DNA of 64,000 bases from Bacteroides mediterraneensis (lineage in GTDB: Bacteria > Bacteroidota > Bacteroidia > Bacteroidales > Bacteroidaceae), in the NCBI RefSeq assembly GCF_025993685.1, contig NZ_DAJPEN010000001.1, positions 3,596,001 to 3,660,000 on the forward strand, written 5' to 3'. How positions within the stretch are numbered: the first letter of the stretch is position 1; each line of letters opens with the position of its first letter. A program made the position numbers and the translations under genes. Positions 24,150 through 32,175 of this stretch are shown here, piece after piece. The notes under the pieces are model-generated. The model had not been told where the DNA came from and searched no databases. It saw only the letters and a list, made by a program, of their open reading frames with translations.

Positions 24150-24237
24150 TACGTTCCCCTATAGAGAAACGTACGTTTTCCAGTCGGGAAACATACGTTT
24201 CCCTTGGCGGAAACGTATGTTTTCGGGACAGGAAACG
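24150..24237. repeat. 22-bp tandem repeat, four units (copy 1)
   Basis: Four head-to-tail 22-base units start at 24150, 24172, 24194 and 24216. The consensus is TAYGTTTYC-N6-GGAAACR; each unit is a near-palindrome with a variable centre. The array is followed at once by TAAAAA. An array of the same unit length, unit number, ends and TAAAAA tail stands at 52392-52479. It lies in the 249-bp gap inside the ars operon. Any peptide read through it is an artefact of the repeat. Confidence 0.85.
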
Positions 24238-24346
24238 TAAAAACGTACTGTAAGTTCTGCCAAATACATTCCAGCGTTTCCAGAAACTATCCGAGACTTC
24301 CGCTTTCCTCGTTTTTATCCACATTCATTTGTTATTTGTACACACT

Positions 24347-25315
24347 ATGATACAGAAATTTGCTGACTGGCTGGTTTACGGGCTGTTCGGACTGAGTGCC
24401 GATACCCCATTGGGTACCGCCGTAAACTTCTTCTTCTACGATACCCTGAAAATTCTGATACTGCTGTTCTTCATCAACGTCCTGATGGGCATCGTCAATG
24501 CGTATTTCCCTATTGAACGGCTGCGCAACTATCTGGTTACCCACAAAATGTATGGCCTGCAATATCTGCTGGCCGCCCTTTTCGGAGCCATCACCCCCTT
24601 CTGCTCGTGTTCCTCCATCCCGCTGTTCATCGGTTTTGTGAAAGGAGGCATCCCGCTGGGAGTCACTTTCGCCTTTCTGATTACCTCCCCGCTGGTGAAT
24701 GAAGTGGCCGTAGCCATGTTCCTCGGCTCCTTCGGCTTGAAAGTCACCCTTATCTACGTGCTGAGCGGCATCCTGCTGGGCGTTATCGGCGGCTTCGCAC
24801 TGGGACGGATGAAACTGTCGCCTTACCTCAGCGACTGGGTACGTCAGATTCAGGCTACTTCTTCTGCCCAAGCCGATGAATGGGAAAAAGACCAGACCAC
24901 CTTCTTCAAACGCCTTCCCAGCATCACCCGTGAAGCCTGGAAAATAGTCAGTGGCGTGCTGGTATATATTCTGATTGGAATCGGTATCGGGGCTTTCATG
25001 CACGGTTTTATACCCGAGGGCTTTTTCGAGCAATACATGTCGAAAGACAACTGGCTGGCTGTTCCCCTTTCCGTCATTCTGGCCGTTCCGATGTATGCCA
25101 ATGCGGCAGGCATCGTACCTGTCATTGAGGTCTTCGTAGCCAAAGGCATCCCCATGGGCACCGCCATTGCCTTCATGATGGCCGTAGTAGGGCTCTCCTT
25201 GCCCGAAGCCACCCTGCTCAAAAAGGTCATGACCTGGAAACTGATTGGCATCTTTTTCGGCACAGTCGCCTTCTTCATCATCCTCTCCGGATATTTGTTC
25301 AATCTGATTTTATAA
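24347..25315 (+). CDS. arsP: ArsP-type permease (COG0701/DUF318)
   Basis: 322 residues from the ATG at 24347, with about eight membrane helices. The family signature FCSCSSIPLF, a CxC-S-S motif in a helix, is present, with the matching NAAGIVPVIE in the second half. Permeases of this family export trivalent organoarsenicals (ArsP) or other metals; the position between a thioredoxin-like gene and arsC supports arsenic. The cytoplasmic loop (about 165-200) is charged. It is separated from the upstream genes by the repeat array, yet stays on the same strand. Confidence 0.82.
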   Translation: MIQKFADWLVYGLFGLSADTPLGTAVNFFFYDTLKILILLFFINVLMGIVNAYFPIERLRNYLVTHKMYGLQYLLAALFGAITPFCSCSSIPLFIGFVKGGIPLGVTFAFLITSPLVNEVAVAMFLGSFGLKVTLIYVLSGILLGVIGGFALGRMKLSPYLSDWVRQIQATSSAQADEWEKDQTTFFKRLPSITREAWKIVSGVLVYILIGIGIGAFMHGFIPEGFFEQYMSKDNWLAVPLSVILAVPMYANAAGIVPVIEVFVAKGIPMGTAIAFMMAVVGLSLPEATLLKKVMTWKLIGIFFGTVAFFIILSGYLFNLIL

Positions 25316-25337
25316 CCCTTTATTCTATGTATATCGT

Positions 25338-25772
25338 ATGAGAATCCTGATTCTTTGCACTGGAAACAGTTGCCGTAGCCAAATGGCTCACGGCTTCCTG
25401 CAATCGCTCGACCCCAAACTGGAAGTCTATTCCGGCGGTACGGAACCTGCCACACAAGTCAATCCCCTGGCCATAAAGGTCATGAAAGAAGTGGGTATCG
25501 ACCTTTGCAGTCACATACCCACCCACGTCAATACCTACCTCGGCCAGGAATGGGACTATGTCATCACCGTATGTGGAGGTGCCCGCGACACCTGTCCCAC
25601 ATTCGCCGGGAAAGTGAGAAAACGGCTGCACATCGGTTTCGATGACCCGTCGCATGCCACCGGTACACCAGCCTTCATCGAATCTGAGTTCCGCCGTGTC
25701 CGCGATGAAATTAAAGAGGCCTTCACCCGGTTTTATCTCACGGAAATCAAAAACTCCGCCATACACGCCTAA
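25338..25772 (+). CDS. arsC: thioredoxin-coupled arsenate reductase
   Basis: 144 residues of the low-molecular-weight phosphatase fold. The P-loop CTGNSCRSQMA gives Cys7, Cys12 and Arg13, and a further cysteine pair lies in VCGGARDTCPTF, the arrangement of the Staphylococcus/Bacillus-type ArsC that cycles a disulfide and is recycled by thioredoxin. It reduces arsenate to arsenite. As last gene of the ars operon it is followed by a GC-rich hairpin. Confidence 0.9.
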   Translation: MRILILCTGNSCRSQMAHGFLQSLDPKLEVYSGGTEPATQVNPLAIKVMKEVGIDLCSHIPTHVNTYLGQEWDYVITVCGGARDTCPTFAGKVRKRLHIGFDDPSHATGTPAFIESEFRRVRDEIKEAFTRFYLTEIKNSAIHA

Positions 25773-25803
25773 AATAGGAACAACGAAACTATTAAAACCA
25801 CAC

Positions 25804-25837
25804 TGCCCCCTTAAACTCAATGAATGAGAAGGGGGCA
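25804..25837 (+). terminator. hairpin after the ars operon
   Basis: TGCCCCCTT (25804-25812) pairs with AAGGGGGCA (25829-25837); inside, CTCA pairs with TGAG. The stem is strong but the run after it is not T-rich, so factor-assisted or inefficient termination is possible. Confidence 0.65.
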
Positions 25838-25931
25838 ATAACCTGCATTATCTCTAATACTCCCCCTCTGTCCATAAATTTATTCCACAAGTGTCAACAT
25901 AAGTACCTACAAAGGTTTAATTTATATAGAC

Positions 25932-25939
25932 TATTTTTG
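25932..25939 (+). promoter_or_regulatory. -7 promoter element of the four-gene exported-protein cluster
   Basis: TATTTTTG matches TAnnTTTG, 86 bases before the first start codon. No clear -33 element is visible. Confidence 0.45.
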
Positions 25940-26024
25940 AAATAGAAGTGAACGATTCTGAAAATAAACTGACAACATATTTGGGAAGAACTTATTGTTT
26001 AATCTAATCTTAATTCATTCCGTT

Positions 26025-27344
26025 ATGAAAATAATCTATACGATTATCCTTACATTACTATTTGCAGGAACAAAAATATCCGCACAAACGAACGATTTAT
26101 TTGAAATCTGGAAAACAAGTGCTACTAAAATCAGTTACAGCAAAAACGGCCAAGTACAAGAAATGAAGTCTGGAGGATTTGCCAAGAAACTAAAAAAGGC
26201 AAATCAATCTACAATAGAAAATTATTATACCCAATATTGGAACTCTGGATTAGATGCCGTACGCAACCAGAATCTGGAACAGGCCATTACTGAGCTAAAG
26301 TTCTGCCAAGAGCTCCAATCATCTAATCCAGACCGCAGATTCTCGACGGCACGCATGTTAGCCTCTATTTATGGAGAACTTCTCCAACTATCTGATATGT
26401 ATGAACAAATACAAATCATGAAAGCCACAGGAACATCCACAGAACAACTTAGTCAAATAGAAGAACTTATCGCAGCATACAAAGAGAGAAAAGAACACGC
26501 CCGCCTCAGCAACGAGCTGGAAGGGGTATGGGTATCAAGCATACATGACGAGAAAAGAATATTTCCTAAAGTGATACTTCGTTTTACAAAACATAAGGGC
26601 ATGTTTAACGACCATTCCTGTGCGATGGATAACGACTGTGAAATCTATAATACAGACTATAGCTACAACACGTCATTAAATTCATCACAAGTTCTCCGCT
26701 TCAAGGAAGATTCTATCCGAATAGGATTTGTTACCCAGGAACTAAAAATCGGTTCTGCGGCGACAGGAGAGATGTTTATAAAATTGGGAGAAGAAGTCAA
26801 TGCACAAATAAGTGGTGCACTGGCAGCAAAACAAGATGTAAGCGCAGGGACTCAAATCGCTATTCGCCTAGGAGGTACAGCGTTTGGTCTCTTAATGAAT
26901 CTCAGCGCATTAGAGGCCGCAAAGTCCCAAAACACCATTCATATCATCGATTTCAAATTACAAAAAGACATCCATAAATATGGTCTCTTAAAAGGAGAAA
27001 TGAAAATAATCTCTACCAAGGTCTGTTCAAAAGACAGCACCCAAAGTTCAGAAAAAGTATATCCTTTATCTTTCTACAAATTATATCCTGATGAAGACAT
27101 ATCCTTCATCAAAAAACAAAAAATCATTATGTATGAACAGCCTGTAAATAAAACTGTATATGAGAACAGCCAGTTATACAAAGAACGTAAAAAAAGGCTG
27201 GGCAAACGAATTGCATGTTTCATTTGTATGCCTTACGGTTGGATTGTAAACAACATAATGAACAGAATGTGGAAATCTAAATTTAATCTGAGAAATTACG
27301 ACCTCTTGTTACAACGTTATGAAAATACTGAACCTCAAGAATAA
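26025..27344 (+). CDS. exported protein of unknown function, cluster gene 1
   Basis: 439 residues from the ATG at 26025, which starts a good signal peptide cleaved near ISAQ; there is no lipobox. I do not recognise the family. Residues about 60-160 are helical and TPR-like (GLDAVRNQNLEQAITELKF). Then ELEGVWVSS begins a beta-rich domain reminiscent of lipocalin-like folds, with a pair of cysteines in SCAMDNDCEIY. A hydrophobic glycine/alanine-rich helix (about 275-300) and a basic C-terminus with IACFICMPYGWIV suggest membrane contact. It heads a cluster of four co-directional exported proteins; base composition is more A+T-rich than in neighbouring genes. Confidence 0.7.
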   Translation: MKIIYTIILTLLFAGTKISAQTNDLFEIWKTSATKISYSKNGQVQEMKSGGFAKKLKKANQSTIENYYTQYWNSGLDAVRNQNLEQAITELKFCQELQSSNPDRRFSTARMLASIYGELLQLSDMYEQIQIMKATGTSTEQLSQIEELIAAYKERKEHARLSNELEGVWVSSIHDEKRIFPKVILRFTKHKGMFNDHSCAMDNDCEIYNTDYSYNTSLNSSQVLRFKEDSIRIGFVTQELKIGSAATGEMFIKLGEEVNAQISGALAAKQDVSAGTQIAIRLGGTAFGLLMNLSALEAAKSQNTIHIIDFKLQKDIHKYGLLKGEMKIISTKVCSKDSTQSSEKVYPLSFYKLYPDEDISFIKKQKIIMYEQPVNKTVYENSQLYKERKKRLGKRIACFICMPYGWIVNNIMNRMWKSKFNLRNYDLLLQRYENTEPQE

Positions 27345-27351
27345 ATCTGAC

Positions 27352-28773
27352 ATGAAGAAAACAAATATTATTTTATTATTCTTTACAACAATTACATTGT
27401 GGTGTAATGCGCAAGGAAGCTGGGAAAACTATTATTCCAACACGATGAACAATGCTACTCAAGCAGGAAAAATAATGGATGTACTCGAAAGTATGGCAGA
27501 AAAAGAAAATATCTCCGACAGGAACGAACGATATTATAATGAGATACAGAGAAAAGGATTGGATATGGACGGAAGTATAAAAGCCTTACATGATCTTAAC
27601 ATAAGAATTCCAACAATCCCTACGCAGCACCCCCCGACAGAAAAAGCTTCTGTAAGAGTGATACGCTCAGGAGGCATACAAATGGTAGATGACAATGAGG
27701 CCCGAACACGTAGAACACACGTGAAACAACAACAACGGCTACGAGGAAATCGGGTACAGATACACCAAAAGCCCAATAAACCGAACCGAGTTCAAACAAC
27801 AAGACGCAACGCGTATGAAGACCAACACCGAGATGCTCGCATCCAACAAGCCGTAAATGCAACACGCAACGCGGCAAGAAAAGCCAATGCCCAAGTACGC
27901 AAACGAATATACCAGATGGAGAGTCAAAAAGAATACATAATGAACAGCCAAAATATAGAGACATCAATAGAACGACAATTTTCCGGGTGGTATGATGACC
28001 ACCATACCAATGAAACCAATACGGAAAAAAATATTCATTCCTCCAATTTAACCCAGATAGCAAATGAAATACAAGGTATAGATATCAATAAATCCTTTCT
28101 CAGTATCAACCTACGCAAAGGTTGGAAATATGACAGTCCGGACATTTGCAATCTAGACGAAGAAATGAAAGCGAAAGAACATAATTTCAGAATAATGATT
28201 GAACAAGGTAGGATAGATGCAATTCTAGAACGAATGAATACTCCATCCTACAAACAACAATTACATAAATTATGCAACAAAGTCAGAGCAGAATGGTCTG
28301 ATTTTACTGCCGCACATCCAGAAATAAAATCCATAGGCAGCCAAGTCGAAATAACCACCAATAAAATCACAGATGCTTTTACCAACATAACATCTACACA
28401 GCCTCAACGTATAATCAATAAGGGCAAATCAAAAGCTGAGTCCTTGCTCGCACAGGCTACAGGTTTAAGTTCAGTGAGAAATACAGCTAATAAAATAGCC
28501 CCAAACAGCCAATTCATGGAGAAATACTACATAAATTATATGACAAATTTGAAACCTCTTATAATTAACAGCATTAATAACCCCAATACTCCACCTGAAG
28601 AGATTGATGAATTCTTGAAAAGGCAAAAAGAAAAAGTGGATGATCATGTGTCCAAACAATTAAGTCAGGAATTTGACAGTCCATGGGAGTCAAACAACAC
28701 GCCACAGGGAAGATATATGAAACTAAAAACTGACCAATTAAGGTATAATACATGGAAAATGTTCCTAAAGTAA
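27352..28773 (+). CDS. exported protein with a basic Arg/Gln/Asn-rich linker, cluster gene 2
   Basis: 473 residues from the ATG at 27352, seven bases after the previous stop. The signal peptide ends near CNAQ, without a lipobox. The N-terminal helical part (about 20-90) is followed by a proline-rich stretch and a strongly basic region at about 115-200 (RRTHVKQQQRLRGNR, RNAARKANAQVRKR), then a mostly helical C-terminal half that ends FDSPWESNNTP. No known domain is recognised. The basic segment could bind a polyanion such as DNA, RNA or a polysaccharide, or be a flexible tether. Function unknown. Confidence 0.68.
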   Translation: MKKTNIILLFFTTITLWCNAQGSWENYYSNTMNNATQAGKIMDVLESMAEKENISDRNERYYNEIQRKGLDMDGSIKALHDLNIRIPTIPTQHPPTEKASVRVIRSGGIQMVDDNEARTRRTHVKQQQRLRGNRVQIHQKPNKPNRVQTTRRNAYEDQHRDARIQQAVNATRNAARKANAQVRKRIYQMESQKEYIMNSQNIETSIERQFSGWYDDHHTNETNTEKNIHSSNLTQIANEIQGIDINKSFLSINLRKGWKYDSPDICNLDEEMKAKEHNFRIMIEQGRIDAILERMNTPSYKQQLHKLCNKVRAEWSDFTAAHPEIKSIGSQVEITTNKITDAFTNITSTQPQRIINKGKSKAESLLAQATGLSSVRNTANKIAPNSQFMEKYYINYMTNLKPLIINSINNPNTPPEEIDEFLKRQKEKVDDHVSKQLSQEFDSPWESNNTPQGRYMKLKTDQLRYNTWKMFLK

Positions 28774-28774
28774 T

Positions 28775-29557
28775 ATGATAAAACTTCACTACCTCCTATA
28801 CATTGTATTTCTTATCATATCCAACTTGTCTTTTAATGCAGGCGCACAAGAAATAAAAACATCGAATATCTTCTGGAAAAACCCGATGGAGAAAATCTTA
28901 TGTCGGAATGATTTGAACGGGAACTTACTGGTTGTAAAAGAGCATCGGGCATTTATTTTCAATGCACAAGATTCCTTAATATTTTACAGCAATATCGGCA
29001 TTAATGCAGATGACGTGCAACCGGCATGGCAAGGGTATATTTTAACGTCAGACAGCATTGTCTATCTGACAGACGAAATGTTTCATCGTAAGAAACTATT
29101 TTATACCCCGTCCTATCCAATACATATCTCCGTCAACAGTAACATGGATATAGCTTATTTTACCGACAAAGATACCACCTTGTATGTATATTCCGTAAAA
29201 GAACAGCAGATAAAATCATCCTATCATCTTGAATCAGCCATTACCCATGTGTGCCTGATAGAAAATCTCATTTTTGTATCAGACCAGCACAACTTATACC
29301 TCCTGAATGACAAAAGAATAAAAAGACTCTACCACTCAGAAGTCCCCATTACCTCCTTTGCGTTAAGTGATTCTGATTACATATTCATTGCTACACAAGA
29401 AGAACTGCTCTCACTTTCCGCAAAAGGCGAACTGAACTCATTGGCAACAACTAATTCTATACAAAGGTTGGACTATATACAACATACCTTATTTTGCACA
29501 CTGAAAAATCAAACTGTTATCCAAATCCAATTCACTCCCACTCTTCAAACGCCATGA
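28775..29557 (+). CDS. exported propeller-like protein, cluster gene 3
   Basis: 260 residues, starting one base after the previous stop codon, so coupled. The signal peptide ends near GAQE. The rest is a regular run of short beta-strands (LLVVKEHRAFIFNAQDSL, IFVSDQHNLYLLNDKR, YIFIATQEELLSLSAKG) like a small or incomplete beta-propeller. Its layout and the segment PITSFALSDSDYIFIATQEE match NIQSFIFLNENILYATEED of the next gene's product, so the two are probably paralogues. Its stop overlaps the ATG of gene 4. Ligand and partner unknown. Confidence 0.68.
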   Translation: MIKLHYLLYIVFLIISNLSFNAGAQEIKTSNIFWKNPMEKILCRNDLNGNLLVVKEHRAFIFNAQDSLIFYSNIGINADDVQPAWQGYILTSDSIVYLTDEMFHRKKLFYTPSYPIHISVNSNMDIAYFTDKDTTLYVYSVKEQQIKSSYHLESAITHVCLIENLIFVSDQHNLYLLNDKRIKRLYHSEVPITSFALSDSDYIFIATQEELLSLSAKGELNSLATTNSIQRLDYIQHTLFCTLKNQTVIQIQFTPTLQTP

Positions 29558-30306
29558 AAAAACTCTTTGTGATATTAACTTTATACTTCTTTTGCCGACC
29601 AACCATAGCACAAAAGGATATAACCGTCATTTCCACCCATGACGAGTTAGAATTATCACCGACTTCTATCTTATTAATTCCCGGGAATGGCATCTACCTG
29701 CTGATGGATAGCGTATTATATAATCTGGAAACGGAAGACTTAAAAGAATACCAATGGGCCGATGGCCTCACAGCTGATCAAGCTGTTTATACTTCAGACA
29801 ATCGGATACTGATCAAAAATAAAGAAAAAATACAGTATGTACATAATGGAACCACCCACCCTCTATATCAGTTTGACACCACCGACTTTATTCTTTATCC
29901 CGGATGCTCCAATAAATTTTACATCGTATACGAAAACGATGAGTATAATGTAGTGGCTATGCTCACCTATAAAGATAAAAAAATCAAGCAACTACTCAAA
30001 ACTAAAGAACCTGTCTTTGACATCCATGAATATGGTGACCATCTTTACCTAGCCATAGGAAGCCAGATATATCAAATTCAGGATGGAAAACCTACCCTTT
30101 TATTACAAGAATTCAGAAACATTCAGTCATTCATTTTTCTAAATGAAAACATTCTTTATGCTACTGAAGAAGATGTTATACTTAAATGTCCAGATAAAGA
30201 ATACACCATTTTTTCCATTGGAGCAAAAAAGATATGGAAAGACCTGAAACTATTATATCTCTTATTAACAAATGGAGACCTCATCAGATTAAACAACGAG
30301 AAATGA
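29554..30306 (+). CDS. exported propeller-like protein, cluster gene 4
   Basis: 250 residues from the ATG at 29554, which overlaps the gene 3 stop by four bases; an earlier in-frame start would sit deep in gene 3. The signal peptide ends near TIAQ. Repeated strands such as NGIYLLMDSVLYNLE, DHLYLAIGSQIYQIQDG and LKLLYLLLTNGDLIRL indicate the same propeller-like fold as gene 3. No lipobox, no catalytic motif. The stop codon lies in the first dyad of the regulatory region of hsp20, so the next operon's enhancer sites abut this cluster. Confidence 0.68.
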   Translation: MKKLFVILTLYFFCRPTIAQKDITVISTHDELELSPTSILLIPGNGIYLLMDSVLYNLETEDLKEYQWADGLTADQAVYTSDNRILIKNKEKIQYVHNGTTHPLYQFDTTDFILYPGCSNKFYIVYENDEYNVVAMLTYKDKKIKQLLKTKEPVFDIHEYGDHLYLAIGSQIYQIQDGKPTLLLQEFRNIQSFIFLNENILYATEEDVILKCPDKEYTIFSIGAKKIWKDLKLLYLLLTNGDLIRLNNEK

Positions 30307-30368
30307 CAATTTGTCGGAAAATTAGACATTCTGTCTTACATTATATAGTACAAGACTGACAATTTGTT
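30304..30368 (+). promoter_or_regulatory. three dyads upstream of a sigma-54-type promoter (candidate activator sites)
   Basis: GACAATTTGTC (30305-30315), AGACATTCTGTCT (30324-30336) and GACAATTTGTT (30358-30368) share a GACA/TGTC pattern. TGACAATTTGT is repeated exactly at 30304 and 30357, 53 bases apart or five helical turns. They lie about 125-190 bases before the -24/-12 promoter, the usual place for enhancer-binding activators. Confidence 0.55.
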
Positions 30369-30490
30369 GCTATTTTCTAAAAGCATACAGAATTCATAAC
30401 TCCCAACGAATGAAGGGAATGTATATAACCCACTCATAACGAAATACTTATCAAAATGATTTAAAAGAAATCCTCTGCGTCACTCATTTG

Positions 30491-30505
30491 TGGCACAGCC
30501 TTTGC
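30491..30505 (+). promoter_or_regulatory. sigma-54-type (-24/-12) promoter of hsp20
   Basis: TGGCAC-AGCCT-TTGC matches the RpoN consensus TGGCAC-N5-TTGC, with the invariant GG and GC ten bases apart. It lies 105 bases before the hsp20 start codon. No TAnnTTTG element was noticed in this interval. Confidence 0.7.
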
Positions 30506-30609
30506 AAATAGAGAAGTGAACTTGAACCTCAAGAAGTTGAAAGACCTCAAGGAGTCCGGGTTCAGAAACAAATTGATAATAAAAAAATAAAATATAGGAG
30601 ATTACAACT

Positions 30610-31041
30610 ATGATGCCGACTAGAAAATATTACAATCAGAACTGGTTACCAAGTATCTTTAATGATTTCTTTGATAACGATTGGATGGTGAAAGCTAACG
30701 CTACTGCCCCTGCAATCAATGTAGTGGAAAGCGACAAAGACTACAAGGTAGAAGTTGCAGTTCCGGGAATGACCAAAGACGATTTCAACATTCATTTGGG
30801 TGAAGAAAACGAACTCGTCATTTCAATGGAAAAGAAAACCGAAAACGAGAACAAAGAAAACAAGAAATACTTGAGACGCGAGTTCTCTTACTCAAAATTC
30901 CAACAGTCACTTTATTTGCCTGACAACGTCGATAAAGAAAAAATCAGTGCAAACGTGGCCAATGGAGTGTTGACAATTGAATTGCCGAAGTATTCTCAGG
31001 AAGAAAAAGCAAAGGTCAACCGTGTGATTGAGATACATTAA
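30610..31041 (+). CDS. small heat-shock protein, Hsp20/alpha-crystallin family
   Basis: 143 residues. The alpha-crystallin domain spans about 35-130, from APAINVVESDKDYKVEVAVPG to the family signature NGVLTIELPK, followed by the C-terminal IEI anchor (RVIEIH). It is an ATP-independent holdase that keeps unfolding proteins soluble in the cytoplasm. The ATG at 30610 has a good ribosome-binding site (AGGAGA). A leader of about 90 bases follows the sigma-54-type promoter and contains short inverted repeats. A terminator follows, then the DnaJ-family gene, so the two chaperones may be partly co-transcribed. Confidence 0.95.
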   Translation: MMPTRKYYNQNWLPSIFNDFFDNDWMVKANATAPAINVVESDKDYKVEVAVPGMTKDDFNIHLGEENELVISMEKKTENENKENKKYLRREFSYSKFQQSLYLPDNVDKEKISANVANGVLTIELPKYSQEEKAKVNRVIEIH

Positions 31042-31062
31042 TCATAACAATTAACCGAAAAG

Positions 31063-31098
31063 CTCTCGTCTGCACTTACCTGCGGGCGAGAGTTTTTT
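31063..31098 (+). terminator. intrinsic terminator after hsp20
   Basis: CTCTCG (31063-31068) pairs with CGAGAG (31087-31092), extended inward by G-U pairs, and is followed by six T. It lies between hsp20 and the DnaJ-family gene and would reduce read-through. Confidence 0.8.
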
Positions 31099-31128
31099 AT
31101 TCTGGAACCCACTAAAAACGATTGATAT

Positions 31129-32058
31129 ATGGCATTTATTGATTACTATAAAATATTGGGTGTTGACCGTAATGCCACACAGGATGAAATCAAGCAAGCC
31201 TACCGGAAGCTGGCAAAGAAATACCATCCTGACCTGAACAAGGATGACCCATCGGCGGAAGGAAAGTTCCAGCAGGTGAATGAAGCCCATGAAGTATTGA
31301 GCGATCCGGAAAAGCGAAAGAAATACGATGAATATGGGGAACACTGGAAACACGCTGATGAATTCAAGCAGGAACGTGAGGCATACAGTCGGGCCCAGCA
31401 GGAGAACGGTGGCTCAGGCTACTGGTACTCCATGAATGGCGACGAGTTCAGCGGAGGATTCGGAGGAGCAGGCGCAAGCGGTTTCTCAGACTTCTTCGAA
31501 CAACTCTTCGGACACAGAAGCGGTGGCCGTGGAGGATACAGCATGCGGGCCAAGGGTGGCGACATAGAGGCCCAGATGCATCTGTCACTCAGTGAAGCAT
31601 ACGTCACCCACAAGCAGACGTTCAGCGTCAACGGTGAGAACATCCGTATCACCGTCCCGGCGGGAGTAGCCGACGGGCAGACCATCCGGCTGAAAGGCTA
31701 CGGAGAGAAGGGCATGAACGGAGCAGAAAACGGTGACTTGTACATCACTTTCGTGATTGACAAGGATGCTACTTTTGAACGGGAAGGCGACGACCTTTAT
31801 ACCCACGTGGATGTCGACTTGTACACCGCCGTACTGGGTGGAGAAGTACAGGTAAGAACCATGGACGGTATGGTCCGGTTGAAAGTAAAACCGGGCACAC
31901 AGAACGGTACGCAGGTACGTTTGAGGGGCAAAGGATTCCCGGTCTACAAACAACCCGGTCAGTTTGGCGACATGATTGTAACGTACAACGTGAAGATACC
32001 GACTTCATTGACCGAAAAACAGAAAGATTTGTTCAACCAGCTGCGTGCTGCCAGCTGA
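31129..32058 (+). CDS. DnaJ-family co-chaperone, CbpA type
   Basis: 309 residues. The J domain (about 4-70) has His33-Pro-Asp in KKYHPDLNKDD, needed to stimulate DnaK ATPase. A Gly/Ser-rich linker (GGFGGAGASGF) follows, then two DnaJ C-terminal peptide-binding domains (IRITVPAGVADGQTIRLKG and VRLKVKPGTQNGTQVRLRGKG). The cysteine-rich zinc finger of true DnaJ is missing, so it is a type II, CbpA-like J protein. It follows hsp20 on the same strand, forming a small chaperone unit. Confidence 0.93.
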   Translation: MAFIDYYKILGVDRNATQDEIKQAYRKLAKKYHPDLNKDDPSAEGKFQQVNEAHEVLSDPEKRKKYDEYGEHWKHADEFKQEREAYSRAQQENGGSGYWYSMNGDEFSGGFGGAGASGFSDFFEQLFGHRSGGRGGYSMRAKGGDIEAQMHLSLSEAYVTHKQTFSVNGENIRITVPAGVADGQTIRLKGYGEKGMNGAENGDLYITFVIDKDATFEREGDDLYTHVDVDLYTAVLGGEVQVRTMDGMVRLKVKPGTQNGTQVRLRGKGFPVYKQPGQFGDMIVTYNVKIPTSLTEKQKDLFNQLRAAS

Positions 32059-32070
32059 TAAGATATAAGC

Positions 32071-32120
32071 AACCCCGTAGGAGGTTTCCGCAAATGTGGA
32101 GGCCTCCTACGGGGTTTTTG
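32071..32120 (+). terminator. strong intrinsic terminator after the DnaJ-family gene
   Basis: AACCCCGTAGGAGG (32071-32084) pairs perfectly with CCTCCTACGGGGTT (32103-32116) and is followed by TTT. Confidence 0.88.
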
Positions 32121-32175
32121 TGGGTACGAGTCTACCCGACAGAAATTTCTATTACATCCGAGGAGGGAAAATGTG

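Noticed and set aside
24150..24237. CRISPR array
   Set aside because: Units are 22 bases in direct contact with variable 6-base centres, not repeats of about 30 with spacers of similar length, and no cas genes are present.
24094..24324. Possible small protein on either strand across the 22-bp array
   Set aside because: The peptides simply translate the repeat units, and no start with a ribosome-binding site or similarity is seen.
30523..30580. RNA thermometer in the hsp20 leader
   Set aside because: Short inverted repeats (for example CTTGA/TCAAG) exist, but none clearly pairs with the AGGAGA ribosome-binding site.
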